DNA of 58,147 bases from Rutstroemia sp. NJR-2017a BVV2 (Eukaryota; Ascomycota; Leotiomycetes; Helotiales; Rutstroemiaceae), in the NCBI GenBank assembly GCA_002946415.1, contig NJPS01000063.1, positions 1 through 58,147 on the forward strand, given 5' to 3'. A program made the translations under genes and the position numbers. How positions within the stretch are numbered: the stretch's first letter is position 1; each line of letters starts with the position of its first letter. The notes under the pieces are model-generated. The model searched no databases, had not been told where the DNA came from, and saw only the letters and a program-made list of their open reading frames with translations. Positions 12,101 to 23,559 of this stretch are shown here, piece by piece.

Positions 12101-12529
12101 TTAGATCCAATAGTAATACTTATAATAATATTAAATAGATTCGAACTAAAAATCTTATTTAAATTAGATATATCCAAGTTTAGATTAAAAATCGAAGTAG
12201 TTAATAAAATAAAACTATTATTTATTTCTATATCGATATTAATAAAAAGAGAGAATCAAATAGTATTACTACTAATAGATCCAAAGATATATTATAAGTT
12301 GAAATTAAAGAAAGTTCGATTTGGATAAGATTTTAAAAGATTTAAGTTCTCGAATTTGCTATTTTGGTTATAATAATAATATTTCGATAACTAGTAAATA
12401 TATTACTAAGTAAGCTAGTAGGTTCGATCCGCAAAAGTATATATAGTCTGATTTTATATTGGGTTTGATAATTTTGGATTCGGAATTGTTTTTTCAAATA
12501 TTTTTTTCTTTTTTTACTAAAAAGTTAAT

Positions 12530-12856
12530 ATATTAATTAACTTGATATTAAATTGATTTTTAGTTTAATAACTAACTATAATATTAATTTAATTATAATC
12601 GAACTTCGATTTAGATTTATTTAAAGAATTCAAATATTTATATTAATTATAAACTAGTTTTTTTTATAATTTTATATATTTTATATTCTTTAGAAATAGA
12701 AATATAATCATTTTTGTAATTAGTATATTTTGATATTAAATAGAAATATTTTTAGTTATTTTGATTATAAATCGAATAATAATATTAATTAGTAATATAA
12801 GATTTATTATAGAAACTATATTTAATCTCTTTTTAATAAGATTTTCCTAAATATCC
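12530..12856 (-). mobile_element. LINE F fragment (ORF1 zinc-knuckle region)
   Basis: Matches the ORF1 C-terminal region of E (about 5985-6290) and D (about 10710-11000) on the minus strand. Its left end is cut by the 5' end of LINE D and its right end stops at about 12856. It is a separate, fourth copy of this part of the family and has no usable frame. Confidence 0.75.
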
Positions 12857-12908
12857 TATTAATTTTAATATCAAATTAGTAGATTAAGAACTATTTTCAG
12901 ATTATTTA
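12857..12908 (+). mobile_element. 52-bp LINE fragment, plus strand
   Basis: Matches the endonuclease/reverse transcriptase linker of LINE G (about 15970-16020) and H (about 30220-30275), on the plus strand. It lies between an inverted fragment (F) and a LINE 5' end. Confidence 0.6.
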
Positions 12909-13128
12909 CAAAACAAAAAAACGATTCCGAATCCAAAATCATCAAACCCAATATAAAATCCGATTATATATATTTCTATAAATCGAACTTACTAGCCTAT
13001 TTAGTAATATATTTACTAGTTATCGAGATATCATTATTGCGGCCAAAATAGTAAATTTGAAAGTTTCAATCTCTCAAAATCCTATCCAAATCGAACTTTC
13101 TTCAACCCCAACTTATTAATATACTTCT
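12909..13128 (+). mobile_element. LINE 5'-end fragment in front of LINE G
   Basis: About 220 bp matching the first part of ORF1, beginning with AAAAAACGATTCCGAATCC, and ending at about 13128 in the region that follows the start in E, G and H. LINE G then begins with the same sequence, so two 5' ends lie head to tail. It could be the older copy into which G inserted. Confidence 0.7.
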
Positions 13129-13149
13129 AATATCAACTCTTTGATAATA

Positions 13150-14930
13150 GAAGAAAAAATACTTGAAAAAACGATACCGAATCCAAAAACATCAATACTG
13201 ATATTAAATCCGACTATATATATTTCTATAGATCGAATCTATTAGCTTACTTAGCAATATACTTACTAGTTATCGAGATATCGTTGTTGTAGTCAAAATA
13301 GCGGATTTGGGAATTGAAACCTCTTAAAATCCTATCTAAATCGAACTCCCTTTAATTCTAACCTATTAATATATCTCCGAACCTATTAGTAGTTTTACTA
13401 TTCGATCTTCTCTTTTTATTAATATCGATACTAAGATAAATAATAACCTAAGATTACTAATTACCTCGATTTTCAACCCAAATTTGGATATATTTAGCCT
13501 AAATAAGATTTTCAGTTTGGATCTATTTAATACTATTACGAATACTACTATTAGACTTAATAGAAATACTTATTATCTTTCTAAATAGATTAACTTCTTT
13601 ATCTTTTCTAAACCAAACAAAACTATTTATTTCTCTATTATTGAATCTACTACTCTGGATCCGGCTAGCGCTAAGATTCTCTAGATATATAATTTATTAA
13701 TAGAAGTATATTCGGTTACTAAATCATATAATAAGCAAGCTCAAATCCTCGATTTAATCGAGATATTTAGAGAATATACCAAATCAGGAAAGCTATAAAA
13801 GGTTATAAATCAGCTAGTTTCTTAAGTTAATAACCTGGAATATATTATTCGAAAAATCGAAGCTAAGACCAAAATAGTTAGCGCTGCTAATAATACTAAT
13901 ATTTCGTTTCTCAAAAATTCTTCTATTCAAACTAATTTGATTAATTCAACTATTTCTAGTATTACTCTAGCTATTTCGACGGTTAATTCACTTTCTGGAC
14001 CCACTTTTGTTTTAGTAATACTAGTAGATACTAATAATACTTCTGGAAACTGGACTATAATCAAAAAAGTCTCGAAAAATACAAAAATTCAAAATTGACT
14101 AATTCTAATTCGAGAATCTGAAACCCCCTTTTCGGTATTAGTACTTCGAAATACTATTAATAAGGTTTTCTTAGATAAAAGTATTAAAGAACTAGTAGTT
14201 TCTTCTATTATTAGTACTAATAATAAGAAGAATCTAGTAATTACTAGTATTAGTCTTTTTACTTCCGATTTTCTAATTGAAAAAAGAACTATTTGGGAAT
14301 ATTTAATTACTTTTAAATCAATGATTAAAAATGAACTTTGATATAAAGTAATTTTCTATAGAATTCCCACTTTGGACTTTAATATACTTTATAGAATAAA
14401 GCTAGTTTTGGATAAACTAAAGATTTTTAATTCTAATCTGAATTTAAAACTTATTAGTATTTCTTATTAGTTATTCTTAGTAGAAAATCGAGTTGTTAAA
14501 TAAAGTAGATCAGTAGTAATTTCTTTTGTTACTAAAGTAGAAGCCGAAAGATATATTAGAAACCAAGTTTGGATAACTAAAATTAGTATTAAAGCTGAAA
14601 AGCTTCTAACTACTTCTAGATCTATCTAGTATACTAAATACCAAGGATTTGGATATTTGATAAAATTTTGTCGAAAAGAGGCTAAATATAGCTTCTATAG
14701 CAAACCTTATATTATATAATAGTACTACTATTCAATTTGCAAATAAAATAGTTAGAAATATCTTTATTTAGCTCCAAAATATATTAATTGCAAAAATAAT
14801 TATATTTCTATTTCAAAAAAGTATAAAATTTATAAAGTTATTAAGAGAACTAGCTTATAATTAATATTAGTATCTGGATTATCTAAGTAAATCTCAATTA
14901 AAACTTAGTTATAACTAAATCAGTATTATA
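13150..14930 (+). pseudogene. LINE G ORF1 remnant
   Basis: Same protein as LINE E ORF1. The start codon has become ATA. A long central stretch (about 13840-14440) reads with only a few stops, for example NNTSGNWTIIKKVSKN and LDKSIKELVVSS. The zinc-knuckle array is at about 14630-14840 (YTKYQGFGYLIKFCRKEAK), where one Cys of the usual CCHC survives. Function inferred from the family: RNA binding and RNP formation. Confidence 0.8.
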
Positions 14931-14989
14931 ACTAGTTATTAAACTAAAAATCGATTTAATTTTAGTTCAAGAGTTTTGGATTATAAATG

Positions 14990-17900
14990 AAAATCCAGAT
15001 TATTCAAATAATTAATTGATTTCTTATAATAGCTTTAATTAAATTCTTCTAATTATTTTGGAATTTAGATTTCGAATATTTATTTATATCTCGAAAACCT
15101 ATATATTTAATATTATATTAGTTTCTTCGAATCTAAATTCTGATCTATTAATCTTATTAGTAACCAAAGAAAGTAATATTTTCGAGCTAGTTAATCTTTA
15201 TAATGAAAATAGCCAAATCAAGGGAATTTCGATTAAAATAGTAGAAAGAAGTTTATTATCTAGAACTATTTCGACTAATTCAATGATTTTGGGTAATTTT
15301 AATCTTTATTATCTATCGGAATATCGATACTTCGGCTAGATAATAGCTATATAGGCTATTATACTTTAGGTATAAAGTATATTTTATTAAAATAGTTATA
15401 TATATTTTAGGTCGTTGTATATCTACCTATATATCTATATATACCGAAGCTGGAATACCGGAGAATATTAAAAAGAGCTTCGAAGTATATTTATTATATA
15501 CTATAAATAAGCTATTATATAGCTAGTTAGTTATAGAAGAATAAGATGATTTTATCTATTAATATAAGTTAGCTATTATATACTCAGCTTAGTATTCTAG
15601 GTAAATATTGATATAAGTTCATATAATTTTATTAGATCTTTCCTTCTTTGAGTATATTACTTTTATTAGAAGGTCCAACCAATATTATCTTTGATAGAAT
15701 CTAAATAACCGAAATAGTCAAACTAATACTAAGCTAGTTAGTTAAATAGAAAAACAAAATTTGAAATTAATTAATAAACCTAGAACTATTATATTTTTCA
15801 GAGATATTAATAAATCAGTTTTGGATCTTATACTAATTATACAAATATTAACTAGATATATTGATAACTAGTAAATATTAGCTAACTTGGGATCTGATTA
15901 TTTACTAATTTTATTTACTTTGAAAGAAAAAAGAAAGCTAGTACCTCTAAATAGACTAAAAATAACTAGTATTTATTTTAATACTAAATTAGTAAACTAG
16001 GAACTATTTTCAAACTATTTAGTTAAAATTGTAAAAGAATTAATTATTCTAGTTAATCCCTTTCCTAATTTCATTTCGCTAAACTTGAAATTAGATAAGA
16101 TTATACAAAATTATCTAGAATCGATTAATTCGAAACTATCTTTATTAGTTTAACTAGTAGTTAACAAAATTATTCCCAAAACTAAATCTAATCTAAAAGC
16201 TAAATCTTGGTAAACTCTAGAACTAAAAGAGCTAAGAAAATTAATATTACTAATTCAGAGAAAATTAAAAATTCAAAATAGCTAAATTAGTTAAGGTTTT
16301 TATTAAGAATAATATCGATTAGTTCGGAATTAGTATTTTTTAAAAATAAAACTAACTAAAAAGGATTATTAAAATACTTTTCTTGAAAATAATAATTCTA
16401 AATCAATATTTAAAGCTTTTAGCTATACTAAATCTTATTCAAACCGATCTGATTTAGCAATTTTAAATAAAACTAGTTTTAAAGAAAAAGAAGTTATTTT
16501 GAGAATTATTTTCTTTCCCCAACTTCCTAATTCGACTAGTTCTAATTAGGAAAGATAGAAAACAATAAGTTGGAGTTGGTTTAAGCTAGTTAGTATCGAA
16601 TTAGTATTAATCTATTTAACTAAAATCAAAGAGAAAATACTAAAACCTAATAGAATTATTCAAGAAATTATCAATAAAGCTTATTTAGCTATTTCTGAGA
16701 TATTTTATAAAGTTTTTGTTTATCTAATTGACTTTGGATATCATCTCCAATACTAGAGATAAATAATTAGAATCATTCTCAAAAAACTAGTTAAATCTAA
16801 TTATTTAGTTTCAAAAACTTATAAAATAATTTTATTTCTTAATTGTTTAGATAAAACAAATAAGAGAATACTAGTAAAAAAACTAGATTATTTAGCTGAA
16901 ATAACTAGCTTACTATACGATTTCCAAATTGATAAAAGATTTAAAAATTCAGTTATCGATATTAGATTACTACTAGTAAATAAAGTTCAAGAAAATTATT
17001 TAAAAGAATATAAAATATCGGTTTTATTTTTGGATATTAAAAAAGCTTTCGATTATATTTCAAAAAACTAGCTATTAGCTATTCTAAAAAGATTAAAACT
17101 ACTAATTAGTTTAATTATTTAGATTAGTTATTTCTTAGAATATTAACTACTTTACTTAAGTTTTGATAACCAAATCGAGCAATTCTAGTTTATTTCAACT
17201 AGTATCCTCTAGGGTTATCCAATCTTACTAATTCTTTTTTTAATTTATATTAAAGAACTTTTTCTATCGATTTCTACTTCAATCTAATTATATATAAATG
17301 ATATCGCGCTAGTAACTAGCTTAACTAGTTTCAAAAAGAACTATAAGATCTTAGAAAGAGAAGTTAACAAATTATATATTTTGAGAGAAACTAGTAATAT
17401 CGAATTCGATTTAGTAAAAATAGAACTAATTTATTTTTTCGAAAATAAATAAGAAACTATTGAAACTAATTCGGTTAATTTACCGAATAATCAATTAATA
17501 TAATTCTTAAAAATAATGAAATAGCTAAGTATCTAGTTTGATAATATTTTAAGTTTTAATCAATATATCTTAACTAGAATTAATTAAGCTAAATCAGCTT
17601 TTTTAAGAGCTAATCAACTAACTAATATCGAAAATAGATTTTTACCTTTTGTAATATACTAGCTATATATTATTTATATTACTAGTATCTCAGATTATAG
17701 ATCTTTTATATAGTAGAAAGAACAAACTAAATTTAAAACTTAATTCCAATATTTATAAAATTTAGTTTTTCGGAAAATCCTTGAGGTATTTAGAACTAGT
17801 TTAATAGTTCTTATAGAAGTAGAAACTATATTAGTATTTTTCTAAACTTGGTTAAATATTACTAGTTATTAATATATATTTAGAATTCTCAAAATAGCTG

Positions 17901-19105
17901 AAAATCATCTAATTTTCAAAGAAATTTGGATTAAATCGAAAGCTAATAATCAGTTTCAGGATTATTTAGTATTAACCTAAAAAGAATTAGCTAAAATAAT
18001 TCAAATAAAGCAAATTAGATACTTAATATACCTACTAGTCTACTTTCAGTATTTAGAGTTAATTAGTTCTTTTAAATTTCCACTTTGAGTAACTATTCTT
18101 TATTCGATTGAAATTAGTAAGTTATTTAAAGAATTAGAAACTGAAAATTATAAAAACTCGATTATTTTGCTAGCCCCGAACTAGTACTCAATCTATATAG
18201 ATAGATTAGAACTAGTAAATCAAAAAGAGATTAAAATTAGTTTAGCTTTTTTTAACTTTAACTAGAAACTAATTTAGAGATTTAGTTGGAATATTGGAAC
18301 TAGTTAGCTAGTTTATAATAGCGAACTAGCCGGAATAACCGAAGAAATTAAATTAGTAAACAAAATAGTTTAAAAAAACTAAGAATTTACTATTTTCTTA
18401 GATAATCAAATTGCTTTATAAAGATTAAAATTACTTAGTAATAAACTAGGACAAAATCAAGTAATACTAATATACAAAACTAGCTAAGAAATAGTTAGAA
18501 AAAGAGCTAAAATCAAATTAGCTTAGGTTCTAGGTTATTTCGAGATATTAGATAACGAAAAAGCGGATCTACTAGCCAAATCGGGGACTAAAATGGACCT
18601 AGTAACTCAAATAACTAGTCTCAATTATTTGGGAGTTCAAATTAAGCAAATTAAAAATCAAAAGTAATCAGAATCTTTTTTAAAAACTTTGGAAACTATA
18701 TTAGAAGCTAGCTTGCTTAGCTCGACTAGTTATTTAAAAAATTTTAAATCTATTTCTCGAAATCGTATCCAAATCCCAAATTCGACTAAAAAAGCTACTA
18801 TTAGTATCTTCTTCTAGTTGAAAATCAGATATAGTTATTTAAAATCATATTTATATTTATTAGAGTATACTAGTACTAATAAATATATTTGTAGGGTAAA
18901 AAAGATTTCTAAATACTTACTTTTAAATTATTCCTATTTTAGTCTAGCTCGGAGCAAGCTAAAAGACAAATTAGTTACAAATTATTTATTATTTCTGCTT
19001 CTTCTTAATACTATCTCCGGAATCGAAGCTAGCATCGCTTATTTAAGCGAGATAAAAATTTGTATCCGAAAATATTATCTAGCTCGAGAGCTAGTTGAAG
19101 ATTAG
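14990..19105 (+). pseudogene. LINE G ORF2 remnant: endonuclease, RT, RNase H
   Basis: The endonuclease begins near 15050; an open stretch at 15058-15339 includes the GNFNLYY site (from GDFN.HH), and the Copia solo LTR is inserted right there. The reverse transcriptase is at about 16600-17750: motif A reads LDIKKAFDYIS at about 17030 and the YxDD site reads YINDIALVTS at about 17290. RNase H is at about 18180-18560 (LAFFNFN, LDNQIAL, NEKADLLAKS). The C-terminal tail (18818-19105) is still open and ends in the Tad-type LLLNYSYFSLARS, from HLLLNC. Not functional. Confidence 0.85.
15314..15684 (+). repeat. Solo Copia LTR in the LINE G endonuclease
   Basis: 371 bp, TATCGG...CCAATA, flanked by a perfect 5-bp duplication TTATC (15309-15313 and 15685-15689). 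Removing the LTR and one TTATC restores the endonuclease sequence seen in LINE H near 29930. Solo LTRs arise by recombination between the two LTRs of an element. It is RIP-mutated, although somewhat less than the other old copies. Confidence 0.95.
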
Positions 19106-19344
19106 ATTGGATATTTAAATTGGAATAATTTTATTTTCATTTTTATCAAATTGATATTTTCATTATTTTAGTTATTTTCATTTACTAGGACTAGTTCCTT
19201 ACCATCTCTTGATACTATTTGGCTTAAAAATGTATTTAAATATTATTAATATTTAGCTACTAATAGCCTTCAGCCGCTAGCCGACCTATTATAGTTTTAG
19301 ATTTAAAAAAGTCGTTAAAATAATAAATCAATCAATCAATCAAT

Positions 19345-22300
19345 AGATCAATTTAGAATAAACTAGAGTAATCTAAATATATTATATATTAATTTATAAA
19401 AACAAATCTATATTTTTTAAATTCGAAACTTCTTTTTTATTATTCTTTATATATATTATAGATACTAATTTAATATAAATAATAATAAAGAATAACTTTT
19501 TATATTAGATATAACTTAGTAAAGAGATTATTATAGATTATATATCTAAATTCGATTTCGATAAAATATATCAAGTTATAAATAATATAGTAAAGATTAT
19601 AGAACTAATAATCTAAATCTCTTTATAATTAAAGAGAAAGAGTTTTATAATTCCTTTAATCTCAAAAATATACTATAATAGTAATATTATAATCTATAGA
19701 ATATTCGAAGTAGTTAAATAATTTCAATAATTACTAGATATTTTCTTTATCTTGTTATAAAATAATATCAGTTTTGTGAAGATATTATTAGAATAATAGA
19801 TAATAATAGAACTTTACTCTAATTAGATAGATAAATTAAATAGTTATATTAAATACTATCTATTTATATAGAAAGATAAAGAAGTTATCGAGAAAATATT
19901 TATAGAATTAGAGAAATAAAGATAACTAGAATATATTATAAAACCAATATTTTTCATCTTTCCGATATTTGTAATATAGAGATATCTATTATAAGAAAAC
20001 CTAAAGCTAAGGATTATAATCGATATTTGTAGATTAAACTAAATTATAATATTAGATATATATCTAATATCTTTATAATCAGATATTTTAGAAATATTAT
20101 AGAGATATTGATATATTATAGTAATAGATTATATAACTTTTTTCTTCTAATAGTAAATATATCTTTATTCGAAACGATATTTTATTATAATAATATATTT
20201 AGATTAATATATCTTTAACTATATCTTTATAAGATTCAGAAATATTTTTATATATATTTAGTAATAAATAGATATTATTCTAGATAACTTCAAAGAATTT
20301 ATTAAAGTATATATAAATAATATTATTATCTCTAGTAAAACTTTAGTAAAATACTTCTATTATATCGAATAAGTTCTATCAAAATTCGTTTAATATAATA
20401 TTATTATTAAAAAATCAAAATACTTTTTCAGATATCTTTCAGTTATAATATTAAATTATAAAGTTAATAATCTCGGAATATCTATTATTTAGAAATATTT
20501 TATAATTATCAAAAAGATATTATTCTTAAAGAACTTATTTAATCTAAAACAATTTTTAGAAATTACTAATTATCTAAGATAATTTGTTAAAGATTATATA
20601 AATATTATCGATCTTTTATAGAAATATAAAATAACTCTACTTAAAATAGTATTTTATAATAAATAAATAAAGAAAAACTTTGTATTATAAAAACAAATTA
20701 TAATATTTTTGATAATAGAGCTAATAATCTTTATATAAATCAAAAAGATATTAATAGAATAATAGATATTAGTTTATTATAACTTATTATAACTATTCTT
20801 TATCGACTTCGATATATCCAAAATATGAGATATTGGAGTAATAATATATTATATAAAAGAAGATACTATCTTAAAGAAATAATTATTATATATATTTATC
20901 AAATCGATAATATTTCTATTTAGATAATTATAAGATATAGAAACTAGATATTAGTTATTAAAATTAGAGATAATAAATCTAATATAGAGGATAAAAAAGA
21001 TATTAATAATAATTCTAAATAATAAAAAGTTTCTAATAATTATCTATATAGATTATAGTTTGTTAGTTAATATCTTGTAGAAATTAAATATTAATATAAT
21101 AATATCTACTATAAGATAGAATCTGAAACTGATATTAATAGTTTAGTTTTTATTATATTATCTAATACTAATCAAGTATAAAATAGATAAAGATAATATT
21201 ATTCTAAATATATTATTATAACTATATTATAAAGAGAATAAAGATAATACTAGTAATTAAGAAGAAAATAAACTAGATATTCTATTTGTAAAAATAATTT
21301 TATAATTAGAATACCTTTTATATATATTTGTAATAATCTTTATAAAGATATCTGAAGATTTTCATAAAAGGCTTATTAAAAGTTATAAGATTAATAAGAA
21401 AGAAACTAAAGTGATTTATATAATTAAAGATAAATATAACTTGGAAAGAATATAACGATATTATCTTTCGAATTTCGATAAAGTTTACTTTACTAAATAG
21501 ATTAGAATAACTATTATATATAACTATATATATTAAATAATATAATAAAGGAAATCTTCGATCTATTATATAGAGATAGTTATCTAGATTATATTAAGTT
21601 CAGAAATCTTATTAATAGAAACTTCTATATTATAGATATTAATAAGATAATATATAACTATCTTAGATATTATCTTTAATATTAATAATATCTTTTTATA
21701 TAATTATAATCAACTTTATTTTTATTCTATCTATAGTTACTAATAAGGATAATATTATTATAGCTATTATAAATAAATTTATCAAGAAGGTAAATTTAAT
21801 ACTAGAAAAGAATATCTGAATAATAAGAAAATAGAGAATAATCTTAGTAATAAAATTATTAAATCTGAATTAGAATCTATTTAAAGTTATTATTAATAAT
21901 AGAGATCTTAAATTCCTATTAGAGATATAAAAAACGATTTTCGATATTCTCGAAATAAAACTATTATATTTAATAATATACTATATATAAATAAATAATT
22001 AATCGGAAATAACTAACTAGATAGTAAAAATCAGACTCTACTATTATCTAATAGTTATAGAAAATATAGATTAGTAATTATCGATACTATTAAGATTATA
22101 ATTTATATTTAATAATTTCTTTTTGGTTCTATTAAAGAAGTTATTTAATAAAAGTCTATATAGGTTTTTATCTAATAATATAATATAATTTATTAATATA
22201 GAAATAAAAGATCTAGAGAATATATCTTCTAAGATCGATATTATAAATATAATCGCTTTTATATTTATCAAGATAAAAGAGATATATAATAGAAAATATA

Positions 22301-22760
22301 TCTCGATCTTTTTCGAACTAGAAAATCTAATCTTCTTACAAATTAATAAAGGTTATAAAGTATTTATAATTAAATATAAAAAAATCGATAAATAAAAAAT
22401 CAGGTTTTTTATAATTATTAAGTATATTAGATAATTAGTATATAAATTAGATTTACCAGACTAGTAATATATTTATTTAGTAATCTCTATAATATATCTA
22501 GAACTAATATTAATAGAAACCAACTTTTTTGAATAATCTTATTTTTCTAATTCTAATATAGTTATAATCAAAGAATATAAAGAATATAAAGTTGAGAAGA
22601 TACTATAGAAATATATAATTTTTATAAAACTAATTAGATATCTAATTCGATAAAAAAGATATAGATCAGAATTTAACTAAGAACTTTTAAATAAATATAT
22701 AAACTATAGTAAAGACTTTATCAAAATATATAAGAAGTTAATAATAGTAATATTAGAGAT
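19345..22760 (+). pseudogene. Gypsy I pol remnant: RT, RNase H, integrase, chromodomain
   Basis: The RT core is at about 19900-20650; its YxDD site at about 20306 reads YINNIIIS. RNase H follows to about 21200. The integrase has a degraded zinc-binding region near 21390-21500 and a core at about 21700-22250, where J shares the same sequence up to its truncation. A chromodomain-like stretch at about 22570-22740 reads YEVEKIL and later LIR*KRYRSEFN, as in the usual YLVRWKGY...EW. Chromodomains direct insertion into heterochromatin in this clade. Gag and protease are missing: the element starts mid-pol at LINE G's tail. Frame broken by many TAA/TAG. Confidence 0.8.
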
Positions 22761-22780
22761 ATTATCTTATCAATAATAGT

Positions 22781-23344
22781 ATTGAAATTTCTAATAATTA
22801 TAGAATAATATATTAGTTATATTAATACTATTTATAGACCGGTTTTTCCTTTATTTTTTATTTTGTTATACTTTTATATTATTATTCGAAGAATATATTA
22901 TAATACAAAGTTATTATAATAATATTTTATTAGTTATTTTTCTTGCTTTTATATTATATTTAATACTTTATAATAATATTTATCTAGAATCAATAACTAT
23001 AAATATATATAAAATATAATACTTTAATATTATTATAAATAAAGATAAGTTTATAATATTACTATTACTACTGAGAAATTATTATTATTACTAATATAAT
23101 TTCCTAGCTGAAATAATATCGATAATAAACCGAAATAAATCTCTAGAATAAATTATAAGTCTTTTTTCAAATTTGGAATTTCTATTATTCTAGTCTAAGA
23201 ATAATATAAATATTTCTAGAATATTAACTACTTTATATAATTATAGTATATAAATACTATTATTTTAATCGATATAAAGTATTATAGAGATAATATCTGA
23301 AATATTATCTCTAAGATCCAATAATCCTAATAGTAATAAATATA
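22781..23344. other. AT-rich stretch between Gypsy I pol and the MULE
   Basis: No recognisable coding signal. It contains ACCGGTTTTTCCTTT near 22838, the kind of pyrimidine-rich sequence often seen near LTR-element ends, but no second copy of this stretch is in the window, so I cannot call it an LTR. Its right end (TAAATATA, 23337-23344) is the MULE target duplication. Confidence 0.5.
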
Positions 23345-23417
23345 GGGTTTTATTAATCAATCAATACTTTTTACTATCTAACCAATACCTTATATCTTTG
23401 TATTATATATCGGAGGT
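23345..23417 (+). repeat. MULE terminal inverted repeat, left
   Basis: 73 bp. Differs from the reverse complement of the right repeat mainly by transitions. Shared core AATACTTTTTACTATC. Confidence 0.92.
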
Positions 23418-23559
23418 ATACAACTTTACTATATGATATCTATACAATTTTGTTGTATAATAATATTATATTCAATAATTATTTAAAAGATTAAGATAAT
23501 TAAGTATAATAAATTGAAATATAAAAAATCATAATAAATCTTAAGAAGTAGCTTAGAGC

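Larger units (their letters stand above)
7797..12515 (-). mobile_element. LINE D (same family), 3'-truncated, heavily mutated
   Basis: A minus-strand LINE from its 5' end near 12515 (ORF1 start now ATA at 12501-12499) to about 7797, where LINE E's 5' end interrupts it after the reverse transcriptase. ORF1 lies at about 12500-10740, the endonuclease at about 10660-9870 and the reverse transcriptase at about 9550-8050; the polymerase site near 8450 reads YRDN for YxDD. The reverse transcriptase is split by the short retroposon at 8793-9090. D is more AT-rich and has more stops than E, G or H, which suggests an older copy or more rounds of mutation. Confidence 0.85.
13129..19344 (+). mobile_element. 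LINE G (Tad-like), near full length, mutated
   Basis: About 6.2 kb including the 371-bp solo LTR; without the LTR and its duplication it is about 5.84 kb, the same as LINE H (5.84 kb). It has two ORFs, a 239-bp 3' UTR after the ORF2 stop at 19105, a conserved CGACCT stem, and an (AATC)n tail of four to five units ending at 19344. The right flank is Gypsy I. No convincing target duplication is visible on the left, where the LINE fragment 12909-13128 lies. Confidence 0.9.
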
